Positions 27,982 through 36,388 are shown, numbered from the stretch's first letter. The stretch is 64,000 bases of DNA from Caproicibacterium argilliputei (GCF_029211325.2 NZ_CP135996.1:1426001-1490000), one strand, 5' to 3'. The notes: generated from the sequence alone by a model not told the origin. Made by a program: numbers and translations.

Positions 27982-29061
27982 TTAATCAAGGTAACCTTTC
28001 GCCGCAAGCAGTTCCGCCATCAAAACCGCACCGCCGGCCGCACCGCGCAGTGTATTGTGAGAAAGGCAGACAAATTTAATGGTGTACTGAGTGTCCGGGC
28101 GCAAGCGGCCAATGGAAACCGCCATACCATTTTCCAGGTTGCGGTCTAAGCGGCTCTGCGGACGATCCTCTTCACGGAAATAGTGCAGGAACTGTTTCGG
28201 TGCACTCGGAAGCTGCAGCTTTTGTGGTTCGCCTTTGAAGCTCTCCCAGCGCGCAATGATTTCTTCCATGGAAGCGGGCTTCTCAAAGGAAACGAACACT
28301 GCCGCTGTGTGGCCGTCAGAAACTGGTACACGCAGGCACTGAGAAGTAATCGCAGGTTCCGTTGCATTTACAATCTTTCCGTTTTCAACATGACCCCAGA
28401 TTTTCATGGGTTCGTTTTCACTTTTTCCTTCTTCGCCGCCGATAAAAGGAATCACATTGTCCAGGATTTCTGGAAAAGTTTCAAAAGTTTTTCCGGCACC
28501 AGAAATCGCCTGATAGGTGCAGGCAAGCGCTTTTGTAACGTGCAAATCCATCAGAGCATTGATGGCAGGAACGTAGCTCTGCAGCGAGCAATTGGATTTT
28601 ACCGAAATAAAACCGCGCTTGGTACCCAGACGCTTGCGCTGTGCAGGAATAACGGCGGCATGATCCGCATTGATTTCCGGAATAATCATAGGCACATCCG
28701 GTGTACCGCGGTTTGCACTGTTGTTGGACATGACCGGGCACTCATGCTTTGCATACGTTTCTTCCAAGGCTTTGATTTCGTCTTTGTTCATGTTGACAGC
28801 ACAGAATACAAAATCAACCAGAGAAGTGATCTTTTCCACATCGGTCTGCGCATTGAAAACAACCATTTTTTTCATGGATTCCGGCATAGGTGTTTTCATC
28901 AGCCAATGGCTGCCCACAGCCTCTTCATAGGTTTTTCCCGCGGAACGCGCACTTGCCGCAAGTGCTGTCACATGAAACCACGGATGGTTTTCCAGCAGGG
29001 TTGTAAAGCGCTGGCCAACCATGCCGGTTGCACCGATGATGCCCACTTTAAACTGTTTCAT
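27982..29061 (-). CDS. asd: Aspartate-semialdehyde dehydrogenase, archaeal/eukaryal type
   Basis: The enzyme reduces aspartyl phosphate to aspartate semialdehyde for lysine, threonine and methionine. The 359-residue product has KVGIIGATGMVGQRF, the catalytic-cysteine motif SVKSNCSLQSYVPA, the substrate-binding QAISGAGKTFETFPE and RVPVSDGHTAAV. Length and these motifs fit the branch common in archaea and fungi, which also occurs in many Clostridia. It starts 8 bases after GAGGAGG and is the first gene behind the lysine riboswitch. Confidence 0.95.
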   Translation of the reverse strand: MKQFKVGIIGATGMVGQRFTTLLENHPWFHVTALAASARSAGKTYEEAVGSHWLMKTPMPESMKKMVVFNAQTDVEKITSLVDFVFCAVNMNKDEIKALEETYAKHECPVMSNNSANRGTPDVPMIIPEINADHAAVIPAQRKRLGTKRGFISVKSNCSLQSYVPAINALMDLHVTKALACTYQAISGAGKTFETFPEILDNVIPFIGGEEGKSENEPMKIWGHVENGKIVNATEPAITSQCLRVPVSDGHTAAVFVSFEKPASMEEIIARWESFKGEPQKLQLPSAPKQFLHYFREEDRPQSRLDRNLENGMAVSIGRLRPDTQYTIKFVCLSHNTLRGAAGGAVLMAELLAAKGYLD

Positions 29062-29111
29062 TTTGCAAAGACCTCCTCGAATTGTAAAAAATGAATTTCG
29101 ATATCAACAGA

Positions 29112-29345
29112 TAAAAAAGACCGGTTGCAAACCGGTCGTCATTTCTTTATAATAGAGTGGTTCGGCAACTCACCGTTCACACTGCCGATAGCGCTCCATC
29201 ATAATTTCTATGACGACAGTCGGACTGATTTTCACAGACACAACCAGAGCCCGGCTCGCCAACCAACCGTCTCTTCGGCGAATTTCCCTTTCGCGAACCC
29301 TCACCGGCTTTGGCAGCCTACGGTTCGTTACTTTTTAAACCCGCG
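29112..29345 (-). promoter_or_regulatory. Lysine riboswitch (L-box) with terminator
   Basis: On the minus strand the leader contains conserved L-box blocks: GAAAGGGAAATTCGCCGAAG (near 29281-29300), GTCGTCATAG with ATGATGGAGCGCTATC (29189-29220), and GGTGAGGGTTCG upstream. It ends in a rho-independent terminator, GACCGGTTTGCAACCGGTC plus six T (29113-29137), just before the asd SD. Lysine binding would favour this terminator and lower asd-dapA-dapB expression. The block order and the downstream genes make the call firm; the outer edges are approximate. Confidence 0.92.
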
Positions 29346-29361
29346 CCTCTATCTTCTGTTT

Positions 29362-29390
29362 ATCATACCAGACTTGCTATTGGATGTCAA
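29362..29390 (-). promoter_or_regulatory. Promoter of the lysine operon
   Basis: On the minus strand: perfect TTGACA (29385-29390), 17-base spacer, TATGAT (29362-29367). It feeds directly into the riboswitch and interleaves with the queA promoter on the other strand. Confidence 0.85.
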
Positions 29391-29402
29391 TTTATTTATA
29401 AT
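29374..29402 (+). promoter_or_regulatory. Promoter of queA-tgt
   Basis: TTGCTA (29374-29379), 17-base spacer, TATAAT (29397-29402). The -35 of the divergent lysine promoter lies within this spacer, so the two polymerases compete for one site. Confidence 0.75.
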
Positions 29403-29463
29403 AAAAGGCAGCGCGTTTTCGCATGAAAATTTTAAACGTGCAAAAGCTAGGAGACAACAAACT

Positions 29464-30510
29464 ATGGAACTGGACCTAAACAATTTAAAGACCAAAGATT
29501 TTGACTATGATCTGCCCCAGGAACTGATTGCGCAAACACCCGTAGAGCCACGCGATGCCTCTCGACTGCTGACGCTAAATAAAGAAACCGGCGAAATTGC
29601 ACATTGCCACTTTCATGACATCACAGACTGGCTGCGTCCTGGGGACTGTCTGGTGCTAAACGATTCCCGCGTTTTGCCCGCACGTATTTACGGCATTAAG
29701 GAAGACACGGGCGCGCGTGTCGAATTTCTGCTGCTCACAAATCACGGGGCGGACATCTGGGAGGTCCTCTGCAAACCCGGCAAGCGTGCCAAGGTGGGCA
29801 CACGCTTTACGTTTGGCGATGGTCTGCTCACTGCAGAAGTAACCGCTGTGCAGGCGGACGGCAACCGTCTGGTTCGGTTCTCTTACAAGGGAAATTTCTT
29901 TGCCATTCTGGATCAGATCGGTCAAATGCCGCTTCCGCCTTACATCAAAAAGAAGTTGGAAAACCAGGAGCGGTACCAGACAGTGTATTCCAAGGATGTC
30001 GGTTCTGCCGCCGCACCCACCGCAGGACTGCACTTTACAAAGGAACTGCTGCAGAAAGTCAGGGAGATGGGTGTAAAAGTTGAGTTTGTCACCCTACACG
30101 TCGGGCTGGGCACTTTCCGCCCGGTCACCGCTGACCGGGTGGTAGACCACAAAATGCATTCGGAGCATTATCTGCTGCCGCAGGAAACAGCCGATGTGAT
30201 TAATGAAACAAAGAAAAACGGCGGTCGTATCATTGCAGTGGGCACCACCAGCTGCCGAACACTGGAAAGTGTGGCAGCCAAAGAAGGCTGCATCAAAGAA
30301 AGCGAAGGTTGGACGGACATCTTCATTTACCCGGGATTTCCGTTCAAAGTGCTGGACGGACTGATTACGAATTTTCACCTGCCGCAAAGCACCTTGATTA
30401 TGCTGGTCAGCGCACTGGCCGGCTATGATCATATTATGAACGCCTACCGGGTTGCCGTGCAAGAAAAATACCGCTTCTTTTCCTTCGGCGACGCTATGTT
30501 CATTTACTAA
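29464..30510 (+). CDS. queA: S-adenosylmethionine:tRNA ribosyltransferase-isomerase
   Basis: QueA moves the ribose of SAM onto preQ1 in tRNA, giving epoxyqueuosine. The 348-residue product has [63 protein letters not shown] and [11 protein letters not shown]. The ATG at 29464 follows TAGGAG by eight bases. The frame is open far upstream through the riboswitch region, but nothing there is coding. It heads the unit with tgt. Confidence 0.97.
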   Translation: MELDLNNLKTKDFDYDLPQELIAQTPVEPRDASRLLTLNKETGEIAHCHFHDITDWLRPGDCLVLNDSRVLPARIYGIKEDTGARVEFLLLTNHGADIWEVLCKPGKRAKVGTRFTFGDGLLTAEVTAVQADGNRLVRFSYKGNFFAILDQIGQMPLPPYIKKKLENQERYQTVYSKDVGSAAAPTAGLHFTKELLQKVREMGVKVEFVTLHVGLGTFRPVTADRVVDHKMHSEHYLLPQETADVINETKKNGGRIIAVGTTSCRTLESVAAKEGCIKESEGWTDIFIYPGFPFKVLDGLITNFHLPQSTLIMLVSALAGYDHIMNAYRVAVQEKYRFFSFGDAMFIY

Positions 30511-30539
30511 AACCATTGGCAAAGAGGATAAACACATTT

Positions 30540-31670
30540 ATGTATACACTTTTAAAGCAGGAAGGCGAGGCGCGGCGCGGCACTTACACAACCGTGCACG
30601 GAACCATTCAAATGCCCGCTTTTATGAACGTTGCAACAGCCGGCGCCATCAAAGGTGCCGTGTCAGCCTTAGATCTGAAAGAGGTGCACTGTCAGGTGCA
30701 GCTCTGCAATACCTACCATCTGCATCTGCGTCCCGGTGACCGGCAGGTTCGCCAGTTGGGTGGACTGCACACCTTTACGCAGTGGAACGGCCCGATTTTA
30801 ACCGACAGCGGCGGCTTTCAGGTTTTTTCGCTGGCAAAGCTGCGCAATATTACGGAAAAAGGGGTTACGTTTGCTTCTCACATCGACGGACACAAAATTT
30901 TCATGGGGCCGGAAGAAAGTATGCAGATTCAATCACATCTTGGCAGCACCATCGCCATGGCATTCGATGAATGTATGCAGAACCCGGCGGAATACGAATA
31001 TGCCAGACGTTCCATCGCTCGAACCACACGCTGGCTGTATCGCTGCAAAAAGGAAATGGATCGCCTGAACGCCCTGCCGGATACGGTAAATCCGCATCAG
31101 CTTCTGTGGGGCATCAACCAGGGCAGCGTTTATGATGATTTGCGTATTGCGCACATGAAACAAATTGCAGAATTGAACCTGCCCGGCTATGCAATCGGCG
31201 GTTTGGCGGTGGGGGAAAGCGCGGATGTGATGTATCACATTCTGGAGGTGCTTGGCCCTTATCTGCCGAAGGACAAGCCCCGTTACCTCATGGGGGTAGG
31301 GACACCTGCCAATCTTTTGGAGGGGGTGCGCCGCGGTGTTGATATTTTCGACTGCGTCATGCCAACGCGCAACGCGCGCCATGGTCACGCATTCACCATG
31401 GAAGGAGTTCGCAACCTGATGAACGCAAAATACGAGTTGGACCAGCATCCGCTGGAAGACGGGTGTCAGTGTCCGGCGTGCCAGCACTTTACACGCGCGT
31501 ATATTCATCACCTGCTGAAATCCGGTGAAATGCTCGGTATGCGTCTGATGGTTCTGCACAACCTTTATTTCTATAACACCTTTTTGGAAAAAATTCGTGC
31601 AGCACTGGATGCTGGTAACTTCACATTCTTTTACCACGACACCATCGACACAGTCAGCCGCCGAATTTGA
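30540..31670 (+). CDS. tgt: tRNA-guanine transglycosylase
   Basis: Tgt exchanges the wobble guanine for preQ1 in tRNAs with GUN anticodons, the step before QueA. The 376-residue enzyme begins TLLKQEGEARRGTYTTVHGTIQMPAFM and has LTDSGGFQVFSL with the catalytic Asp, FDCVMPTRNARHGHAF with the nucleophile Asp, and the zinc site CQCPAC-H (with the later His). The ATG at 30540 is preferred over a TTG at 30516. It lies 29 bp behind queA. Confidence 0.97.
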   Translation: MYTLLKQEGEARRGTYTTVHGTIQMPAFMNVATAGAIKGAVSALDLKEVHCQVQLCNTYHLHLRPGDRQVRQLGGLHTFTQWNGPILTDSGGFQVFSLAKLRNITEKGVTFASHIDGHKIFMGPEESMQIQSHLGSTIAMAFDECMQNPAEYEYARRSIARTTRWLYRCKKEMDRLNALPDTVNPHQLLWGINQGSVYDDLRIAHMKQIAELNLPGYAIGGLAVGESADVMYHILEVLGPYLPKDKPRYLMGVGTPANLLEGVRRGVDIFDCVMPTRNARHGHAFTMEGVRNLMNAKYELDQHPLEDGCQCPACQHFTRAYIHHLLKSGEMLGMRLMVLHNLYFYNTFLEKIRAALDAGNFTFFYHDTIDTVSRRI

Positions 31671-31706
31671 CCGGCGGAAAAAATTGGCGAAGTGCAGGAT
31701 TTTTTC

Positions 31707-31735
31707 TTGCATGCACCGTGAGATATTGTTATAAT
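31707..31735 (+). promoter_or_regulatory. Promoter of yajC
   Basis: TTGCAT (31707-31712), 17-base spacer, TATAAT (31730-31735). It lies 37 bases after the tgt stop, so yajC can be expressed alone. It also rules out the in-frame ATG at 31734 as the start. Confidence 0.75.
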
Positions 31736-31766
31736 GTATACATTACTTTGGAGGTGCTTTTCTTAT

Positions 31767-32219
31767 ATGATGAACCCTGTAACCCTGTCGGCAGCAACCA
31801 CATCCGGCGCAGCATCCTTATCCGGTACGGACAGCATGACCGGTATGCTGATTTCGTTTGTCCCTCTGATTCTGATTTTTGTCATTATGTGGCTGATTCT
31901 GATTCGCCCACAGAACAAAAAGCGCAAAGAAGAGGACAGTATGCGCAAAAATGCGCAGATTGGAGACGAGATTACCACCATCGGCGGAATCTGCGGTCGA
32001 ATTGTTGGCATTAAAGAAGACAACGACACACTGGTAATCGAAACTGGAACTGACCGCGCAAAAATGCGTATTAAGCGCTGGGCAGTCGGCAGCGTCGACA
32101 CCATTCACGACAACCCTATTGACGAAGAAAAGCCGAAGAGGAAAGGACTGTTCGGCAAAAAGAAAGACGGTAATGCCGCCGCAAAATCTTCAAAAACAAA
32201 GGAAGAAGATGTGCTTTAA
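31767..32219 (+). CDS. yajC: Preprotein translocase subunit YajC
   Basis: YajC is a small membrane protein that binds the SecDF complex. The 150-residue product has one transmembrane helix (about 22-42, MLISFVPLILIFVIMWLILI), then the family signature RPQNKKRKEEDSMRKNAQIGDEITTIGGICGRI. It has a Lys-rich, low-complexity tail of about 35 residues. The ATG at 31767 is chosen because it lies downstream of the promoter. The usual clostridial partner genes secD/secF do not follow here. Confidence 0.93.
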   Translation: MMNPVTLSAATTSGAASLSGTDSMTGMLISFVPLILIFVIMWLILIRPQNKKRKEEDSMRKNAQIGDEITTIGGICGRIVGIKEDNDTLVIETGTDRAKMRIKRWAVGSVDTIHDNPIDEEKPKRKGLFGKKKDGNAAAKSSKTKEEDVL

Positions 32220-32257
32220 AGCACCTGTTTCTTTACAGCTCCATGTATATTTGCAGC

Positions 32258-32307
32258 GCCTCCTTCATACTATTTGCTGTACGAGATAGTGTGAGGGAGG
32301 CATTTTT
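32258..32307 (+). terminator. Terminator of yajC with the next gene's SD in its 3' arm
   Basis: The arms 32258-32273 and 32286-32301 pair over 16 bases, two of them G-U, with a 12-base loop, followed by ATTTTT (32302-32307). The ATG of the TIGR04086 gene starts at 32308. The only SD-like run, GGGAGG at 32295-32300, lies within the 3' arm and would be hidden in the folded stem. Confidence 0.8.
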
Positions 32308-32718
32308 ATGAAAAGTGTCAGGATGATTCCTATGAAACCAGGTATGCTGCTGCTTCGTTCCGCGCTGTTCGGCATTGTCGGCGGAACGGCCATCTGCACC
32401 GTTTTGCTGCTGCTTTCAGCGGCAGTCATCCAGGCGAGCGGAAAACTTCCGCAGGATTTGCTGCAGCCGTTGGTTCTGATTATCTGCGGTGTCAGCGCAT
32501 TTTTTTCCGGCGTAATCTCTGCGAAAATCAGCGGAAAGCGGGGGCTATTGCTCGGTGCCGGCTGCGGATTTCTGCTGTTTCTGCTGTGTATGCTCGGCGG
32601 TGTTGTAAATACGCACGATGTTGCAAGCCTCTCATCGCTCACACGGATGCTGGTCATGGTTTCAGCCGGAGCGCTGGGCGGTTATCTGTCCGTTTACCGG
32701 CGCCAAAAAATCCGGTAG
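32308..32718 (+). CDS. TIGR04086-family membrane protein
   Basis: The 136-residue protein has four hydrophobic helices (about 13-42, 52-72, 79-100 and 110-128), the family layout with short polar loops (SAKISGKRGLLLGAGCGF). The family is common in Clostridia near yajC and scfA and its function is unknown. The translation start sits directly after a terminator hairpin that covers its SD. Confidence 0.85.
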   Translation: MKSVRMIPMKPGMLLLRSALFGIVGGTAICTVLLLLSAAVIQASGKLPQDLLQPLVLIICGVSAFFSGVISAKISGKRGLLLGAGCGFLLFLLCMLGGVVNTHDVASLSSLTRMLVMVSAGALGGYLSVYRRQKIR

Positions 32719-32745
32719 GGTATTCCTTTTCTTGTGTTCCTGTGT

Positions 32746-32751
32746 TATAAT
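32746..32751 (+). promoter_or_regulatory. Extended -10 promoter of scfA
   Basis: TGTTATAAT matches an extended -10 (TGnTATAAT). The -35 (TTCCTT at 32723-32728) is poor, which suits an extended -10 promoter. The leader to the scfA ATG is about 28 bases. Confidence 0.6.
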
Positions 32752-32785
32752 AAGGGAAACTCTGATGAAAGGTCGATTACATCTC

Positions 32786-32932
32786 ATGAAACAGATTAAA
32801 ACTTTGAACAATGCAAACTTGAAAGCAAGCTGCGCAAAGGGCGGCTGCGGCGAGTGCCAGGCTTCCTGTCAGTCTGCCTGCAAAGTCTCCTGCACTGTCG
32901 CAAACCAGAAGTGTGAAAATAAAAACCGCTGA
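32786..32932 (+). CDS. scfA: SCIFF ranthipeptide precursor
   Basis: The 48-residue peptide has the leader MKQIKTLNNANLKAS and a Cys-rich core CGECQASCQSACKVSCTVANQKCEN, the pattern of six-cysteines-in-forty-five peptides (TIGR03973). Seven cysteines are present (16, 21, 24, 28, 32, 36, 43) instead of six. In characterised homologues a radical-SAM enzyme links cysteine sulfurs to residues such as Thr; in the SCTV motif Thr37 is the likely acceptor. The maturase follows 103 bp downstream. SCIFF peptides are nearly universal in Clostridia and their role is not known. Confidence 0.95.
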   Translation: MKQIKTLNNANLKASCAKGGCGECQASCQSACKVSCTVANQKCENKNR

Positions 32933-32978
32933 TTCGGTTCACAGGCTTGTACGCTGTAAAAACACACACAAAAAACAC

Positions 32979-33010
32979 AAAGGGGCAGCTTAGTCTGTCC
33001 CTTCATTTTT
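32979..33010 (+). terminator. Hairpin between scfA and scfB
   Basis: AAGGGGCAG pairs with CTGTCCCTT (one G-U) around a six-base loop, then CATTTTT. It could act as a partial terminator, giving more peptide mRNA than maturase mRNA. Confidence 0.65.
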
Positions 33011-33035
33011 GTAAAAAATGGAGCTTTAAAAAACA

Positions 33036-34397
33036 ATGATACATAAGTACACACTGAACGGATATCGAATCGTACTAGACACCAACTCCGGCGCCGTCCA
33101 TTTGTTTGATCCGGCGCCTTATGAACTTCTAGACTTTTTGGAGGATTCTGTGCCGGAAGAGATGCCTGCTGTTGCCAAGGAGGCTTTGCTGGACAAGTAC
33201 GGTGCAGATACTTTGGAGGAAGCGTACAGGGAACTGCTGCAGCTGCAAGAAATGGGACAGTTGTTTTCCACAGATGATTACGAGCAGTTTGCCGGTATGA
33301 TGAAAGACGCTCCCGTGAAGTCCATGTGCCTGAACGTTGCGCATGACTGCAATCTGCGCTGTGCATACTGTTTTGCTGCACAGGGCGACTTTGGCAAGGG
33401 GCGTATGCTGATGCCTTTTTCCGTAGCCAAAGCAGCAATCGACTTCTTAATTCAGGAGTCTGCAGGCCGGCATAATCTGGAAGTGGATTTCTTTGGCGGT
33501 GAGCCTCTCATGAACTTCGACGTGGTCAAGCAAACCGTTGCCTACGCGCGCAGTCTAGAGAAAGCGCACAATAAAAACTTCCGTTTTACCATTACCACCA
33601 ACGGCTTGCTGCTGGACGATGATAAAATCGACTTTATCAACCGCGAAATGTACAACTGCGTCCTTTCTCTGGACGGCCGTAAAGAGGTCAATGACCGCCT
33701 GCGCGTATGTCCGGACGGCAAAACCGGCTCTTATGACCGAATTGTTCCGAAGTATCAGAAACTGGTGGCCGGAAGAGGGGACAAGGACTATTACGTGCGC
33801 GGGACATTCACGAAGCACAACCTGGACTTTACAAACGATGTTCTGGAAATGGAGCGGCTGGGGTTTGAGCAGCTTTCCATTGAACCGGTTGTTTCCGATC
33901 CACAGCTGGACTATTCGATTAAGGAAGCAGATTTGCCTGCTGTTTTTCAGGAATACGAGCGACTGGCCAATGTCATCATTGAAAAGAAGAAAAAAGGAAC
34001 TTGTTTCAATTTCTTTCACTTCATGTTGGACTTGAATCAAGGTCCCTGCGCAATCAAGCGTTTGCGCGGCTGCAGCTGTGGCAATGAATACATCGCTATT
34101 ACGCCTTTGGGCGAAATTTTTCCATGCCATCAGTTTGTAGGGAATGACGAATGGATTATGGGCAATGTGCTGGATGGTACATTCAACCGCGAAATGAAAA
34201 ACAAATTTGCCGCGGCAAATGTTTATACAAAAGAAGACTGCAAAAACTGCTGGGCGAAATTTTACTGCAGCGGCGGTTGCAACGCCAACAATCAAAAGTA
34301 TGAAGGGAACATCTTAAGGCCGCATAAAATTGCCTGCCAACTGGAGCAGAAGCGGCTGGAGTGTGCCATTATGATTCAAGCCGCCTTAGCTGAATAA
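33036..34397 (+). CDS. scfB: SCIFF radical SAM maturase
   Basis: The 453-residue enzyme installs thioether links in ScfA. The radical-SAM cluster motif CNLRCAYCFA lies near residue 106. The N-terminal part (about 1-90) is RRE-like with a peptide-binding fold: IHKYTLNGYRIVLDTNSGAVHLFDPAPYELLDFL. The C-terminal SPASM region has CGNEYIAITPLGEIFPCHQFVG and CKNCWAKFYCSGGCNANN, the ligands of two auxiliary Fe-S clusters. Peptide and enzyme adjacency agrees with the family (TIGR03974). Confidence 0.95.
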   Translation: MIHKYTLNGYRIVLDTNSGAVHLFDPAPYELLDFLEDSVPEEMPAVAKEALLDKYGADTLEEAYRELLQLQEMGQLFSTDDYEQFAGMMKDAPVKSMCLNVAHDCNLRCAYCFAAQGDFGKGRMLMPFSVAKAAIDFLIQESAGRHNLEVDFFGGEPLMNFDVVKQTVAYARSLEKAHNKNFRFTITTNGLLLDDDKIDFINREMYNCVLSLDGRKEVNDRLRVCPDGKTGSYDRIVPKYQKLVAGRGDKDYYVRGTFTKHNLDFTNDVLEMERLGFEQLSIEPVVSDPQLDYSIKEADLPAVFQEYERLANVIIEKKKKGTCFNFFHFMLDLNQGPCAIKRLRGCSCGNEYIAITPLGEIFPCHQFVGNDEWIMGNVLDGTFNREMKNKFAAANVYTKEDCKNCWAKFYCSGGCNANNQKYEGNILRPHKIACQLEQKRLECAIMIQAALAE

Positions 34398-34757
34398 CAT
34401 CGTTCCTGTCCCTTTTTATTATACACCCGCATACATTGCCTGTATGCGGGTGTATTTTTATGCATTACGAGCGCAATTATGAATATGCATTAGTTTACAT
34501 AATAAACATTAAGGTTACATAATACTATATACATAATTTCGTGCACTATGCATAAACTTTCAGAAAAGCATAGGAAACAGTTGAAACACACGAAAAAATA
34601 GTATATAGTAAATAAATGCAAAGGCTTCTGCCTGCATTTTACAGAGCCAGTCAGACAATTACGTCGCAAATTGAAAAAAAATTTCAGCGTTCATATCTGC
34701 TCTCCTATTTTCATAAGATTATCTGAAGGATTTCTTAAAAGAAAGGCAGTTAACCCT
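34398..34757. other. AT-rich intergenic region before spoIIM
   Basis: A 360-bp gap. It holds the scfB terminator at 34421-34459, a perfect 10-base inverted repeat TACTATATAC / GTATATAGTA (34523-34532 and 34601-34610), and nothing else that I can support. An open frame from 34671 leads into spoIIM but has no SD. A sporulation promoter is expected here but no clear sigma-E or sigma-F consensus was seen. Confidence 0.5.
34421..34459 (+). terminator. Terminator of scfB
   Basis: ACACCCGCATACA pairs with TGTATGCGGGTGT around a five-base loop, then ATTTTT. The 13-base perfect stem is among the strongest in the window. Confidence 0.9.
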
Positions 34758-35399
34758 ATGAAAATTATCATGCAGCATTTATCGCAATCCCTGCCAAATC
34801 AGGCTGAGCTGAAAAGTTCCCTTTCACAAAGCAGGATTCAGGTTACCTTTGCAGTGATTCTGCTGCTTGGCGTTGCGTGCGGTTCGTTTTTCTCTGCTGG
34901 TGTTGGGCTGGACACGTTAAAAAAGCTGGACTTCCTTTTTAACAGCAACTACACGGCACACGGTAACGCACAGATTGCTTCCGTTTTCGCAGCTTGTGCT
35001 GCTTCGGCATTTCTGTTTGCATTTGCCTGCTTCCTTTGTGGACTGTCTGTCTGGGGCGCTTTTCTGGTACCCGTTGTCCCGTTTGTTCGCGGCATTGGTT
35101 TAGGCATAACAGCCGGCTATCTGTACAGCACTTACGGTTTGCACGGGGGAATGTTTTACGCCATTGTTCTTCTGCCGGGCGCTTACTGTTGCTGTCTGGC
35201 TATCGTTTTGGCAGCAAAAGAGGCGCTTTTGTTCTCTAGAAAGCTTTCCAGCAGCGGTCTGTCCGAAAAGGGAGACGCCCCAAAACTGGTAAATTACCTT
35301 TCGCAATTTGTCCGCATCTTGGCGCTTGTTTTTTTAGGTGCCGGACTTGATGTCTTTTGTTCTTGGGCTTTTGCGGGGTTTTTAATAACTTTGCTTTAA
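34758..35399 (+). CDS. spoIIM: Stage II sporulation protein M
   Basis: SpoIIM, with SpoIID and SpoIIP, drives engulfment of the forespore. The 213-residue protein has five probable transmembrane helices starting near residue 25 (VTFAVILLLGVACGSFFSAG), with GITAGYLYSTYGLHGGMFYAIVLLPGAY typical of the DUF95/SpoIIM fold. The ATG at 34758 follows GAAAGG by ten bases. As in Bacillus, a xerD-type gene follows, 17 bp away. The identity rests on the fold pattern and this context. Confidence 0.88.
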   Translation: MKIIMQHLSQSLPNQAELKSSLSQSRIQVTFAVILLLGVACGSFFSAGVGLDTLKKLDFLFNSNYTAHGNAQIASVFAACAASAFLFAFACFLCGLSVWGAFLVPVVPFVRGIGLGITAGYLYSTYGLHGGMFYAIVLLPGAYCCCLAIVLAAKEALLFSRKLSSSGLSEKGDAPKLVNYLSQFVRILALVFLGAGLDVFCSWAFAGFLITLL

Positions 35400-35416
35400 C
35401 AAGGAAGGGGAAAAGT

Positions 35417-36310
35417 ATGAAAGATTATTGTTCGGAATTCGGCACATATCTTTCAGATGTAAAAAGGGTTTCTCCCAATACATTGGATTCTTACCTGCGG
35501 GATACGGCAGATTACCTACACTTTTTGCAGAGCCGCGGTAACCTTTTGCCTGTAGCGGCAGACCAGAAAACGGTTGAAGGCTACATTGCACAGTTGCATG
35601 CGCAAAACAAATCAGTGGCAACCATCACCCGGCACATTGCCTCGATCCGGTGCTTCTACCAATATCTGATTTTAAACGGTGAGGCTTCAGCCAATCCCGC
35701 CAAGGGCATCAAACTTGAAAAGGCGCCGCAGAAGCTGCCGGAAATCCTAAGCGGAAGCGAAATTGAGCTTTTACTCGCCCAGCCGGATCTCAAACAGCCG
35801 AAGGGTTGCCGTGACAAAGCCATGCTGGAGCTGCTGTATGCCACCGGCATTCGGGTGAGTGAACTGGTCAATCTCAATGTGGAAGATGTGAACCTGCACA
35901 CCGGCATTTTGTACTGCCGCAGTGAAAAAGGGAACAGGGTGATTCCAATTTACCCGCAGGCTGTTGCCGCTATTTCAGACTACATTTTCCGTGTGCGGCG
36001 AACCATTGCGGATCCGGGTGAAGGGCAAGCACTTTTTACCAATTTAAATGGGCATCGGCTAACCCGCCAGGGATTCTGGAAAATCATTAAGGGCTACACT
36101 GAACAGGCGGGAATCGCAAAAGAAATTACGCCGCACACGCTGCGTCACTCCTTTGCGATTCATCTGCTGGAAAACGGGGCAGACCTGCGCGATATTCAGC
36201 ATATGCTAGGCCACGCAGATATCTCCTCCACGCAGGTGTACATTCATCTGCTGAACAACCATGTAAAAGAAGTCTATCAGCATTGTCATCCCCGCGCGAA
36301 ACTTGGATAA
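35417..36310 (+). CDS. xerD: Site-specific tyrosine recombinase XerD-like
   Basis: The 297-residue enzyme resolves chromosome dimers at dif or, in general, catalyses strand exchange. The N-terminal SAM-like domain (YLSDVKRVSPNTLDSYLRD) is followed by the catalytic domain with Arg in ATGIRVSELVNL, HTLRHSFAIHLLENGADLRDIQHMLGH, and Tyr in TQVYIHL. The start is the ATG at 35417 after GGAAGGGG. Sequence type and the spoIIM neighbour favour XerD over a phage integrase. Confidence 0.92.
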   Translation: MKDYCSEFGTYLSDVKRVSPNTLDSYLRDTADYLHFLQSRGNLLPVAADQKTVEGYIAQLHAQNKSVATITRHIASIRCFYQYLILNGEASANPAKGIKLEKAPQKLPEILSGSEIELLLAQPDLKQPKGCRDKAMLELLYATGIRVSELVNLNVEDVNLHTGILYCRSEKGNRVIPIYPQAVAAISDYIFRVRRTIADPGEGQALFTNLNGHRLTRQGFWKIIKGYTEQAGIAKEITPHTLRHSFAIHLLENGADLRDIQHMLGHADISSTQVYIHLLNNHVKEVYQHCHPRAKLG

Positions 36311-36315
36311 AACGA

Positions 36316-36344
36316 TTGCGAAAATTGTCCGTTTGGTGTATGAT
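36316..36344 (+). promoter_or_regulatory. Promoter of the YesL-like gene
   Basis: TTGCGA (36316-36321), 17-base spacer, TATGAT (36339-36344), six bases after xerD. Confidence 0.65.
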
Positions 36345-36388
36345 AAAAAGACGCAGTTTATTCCAAACAAGAAAGGGAAGACAAGCTA

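Noticed and set aside
29125..29463. Open frame in front of queA reading through the riboswitch region
   Set aside because: It lies upstream of the queA promoter or across it, has no SD and overlaps a structured RNA on the other strand; queA starts at 29464.
31734..31766. ATG at 31734 as yajC start
   Set aside because: It overlaps the -10 box TATAAT; ATG at 31767 is downstream of the transcript start.
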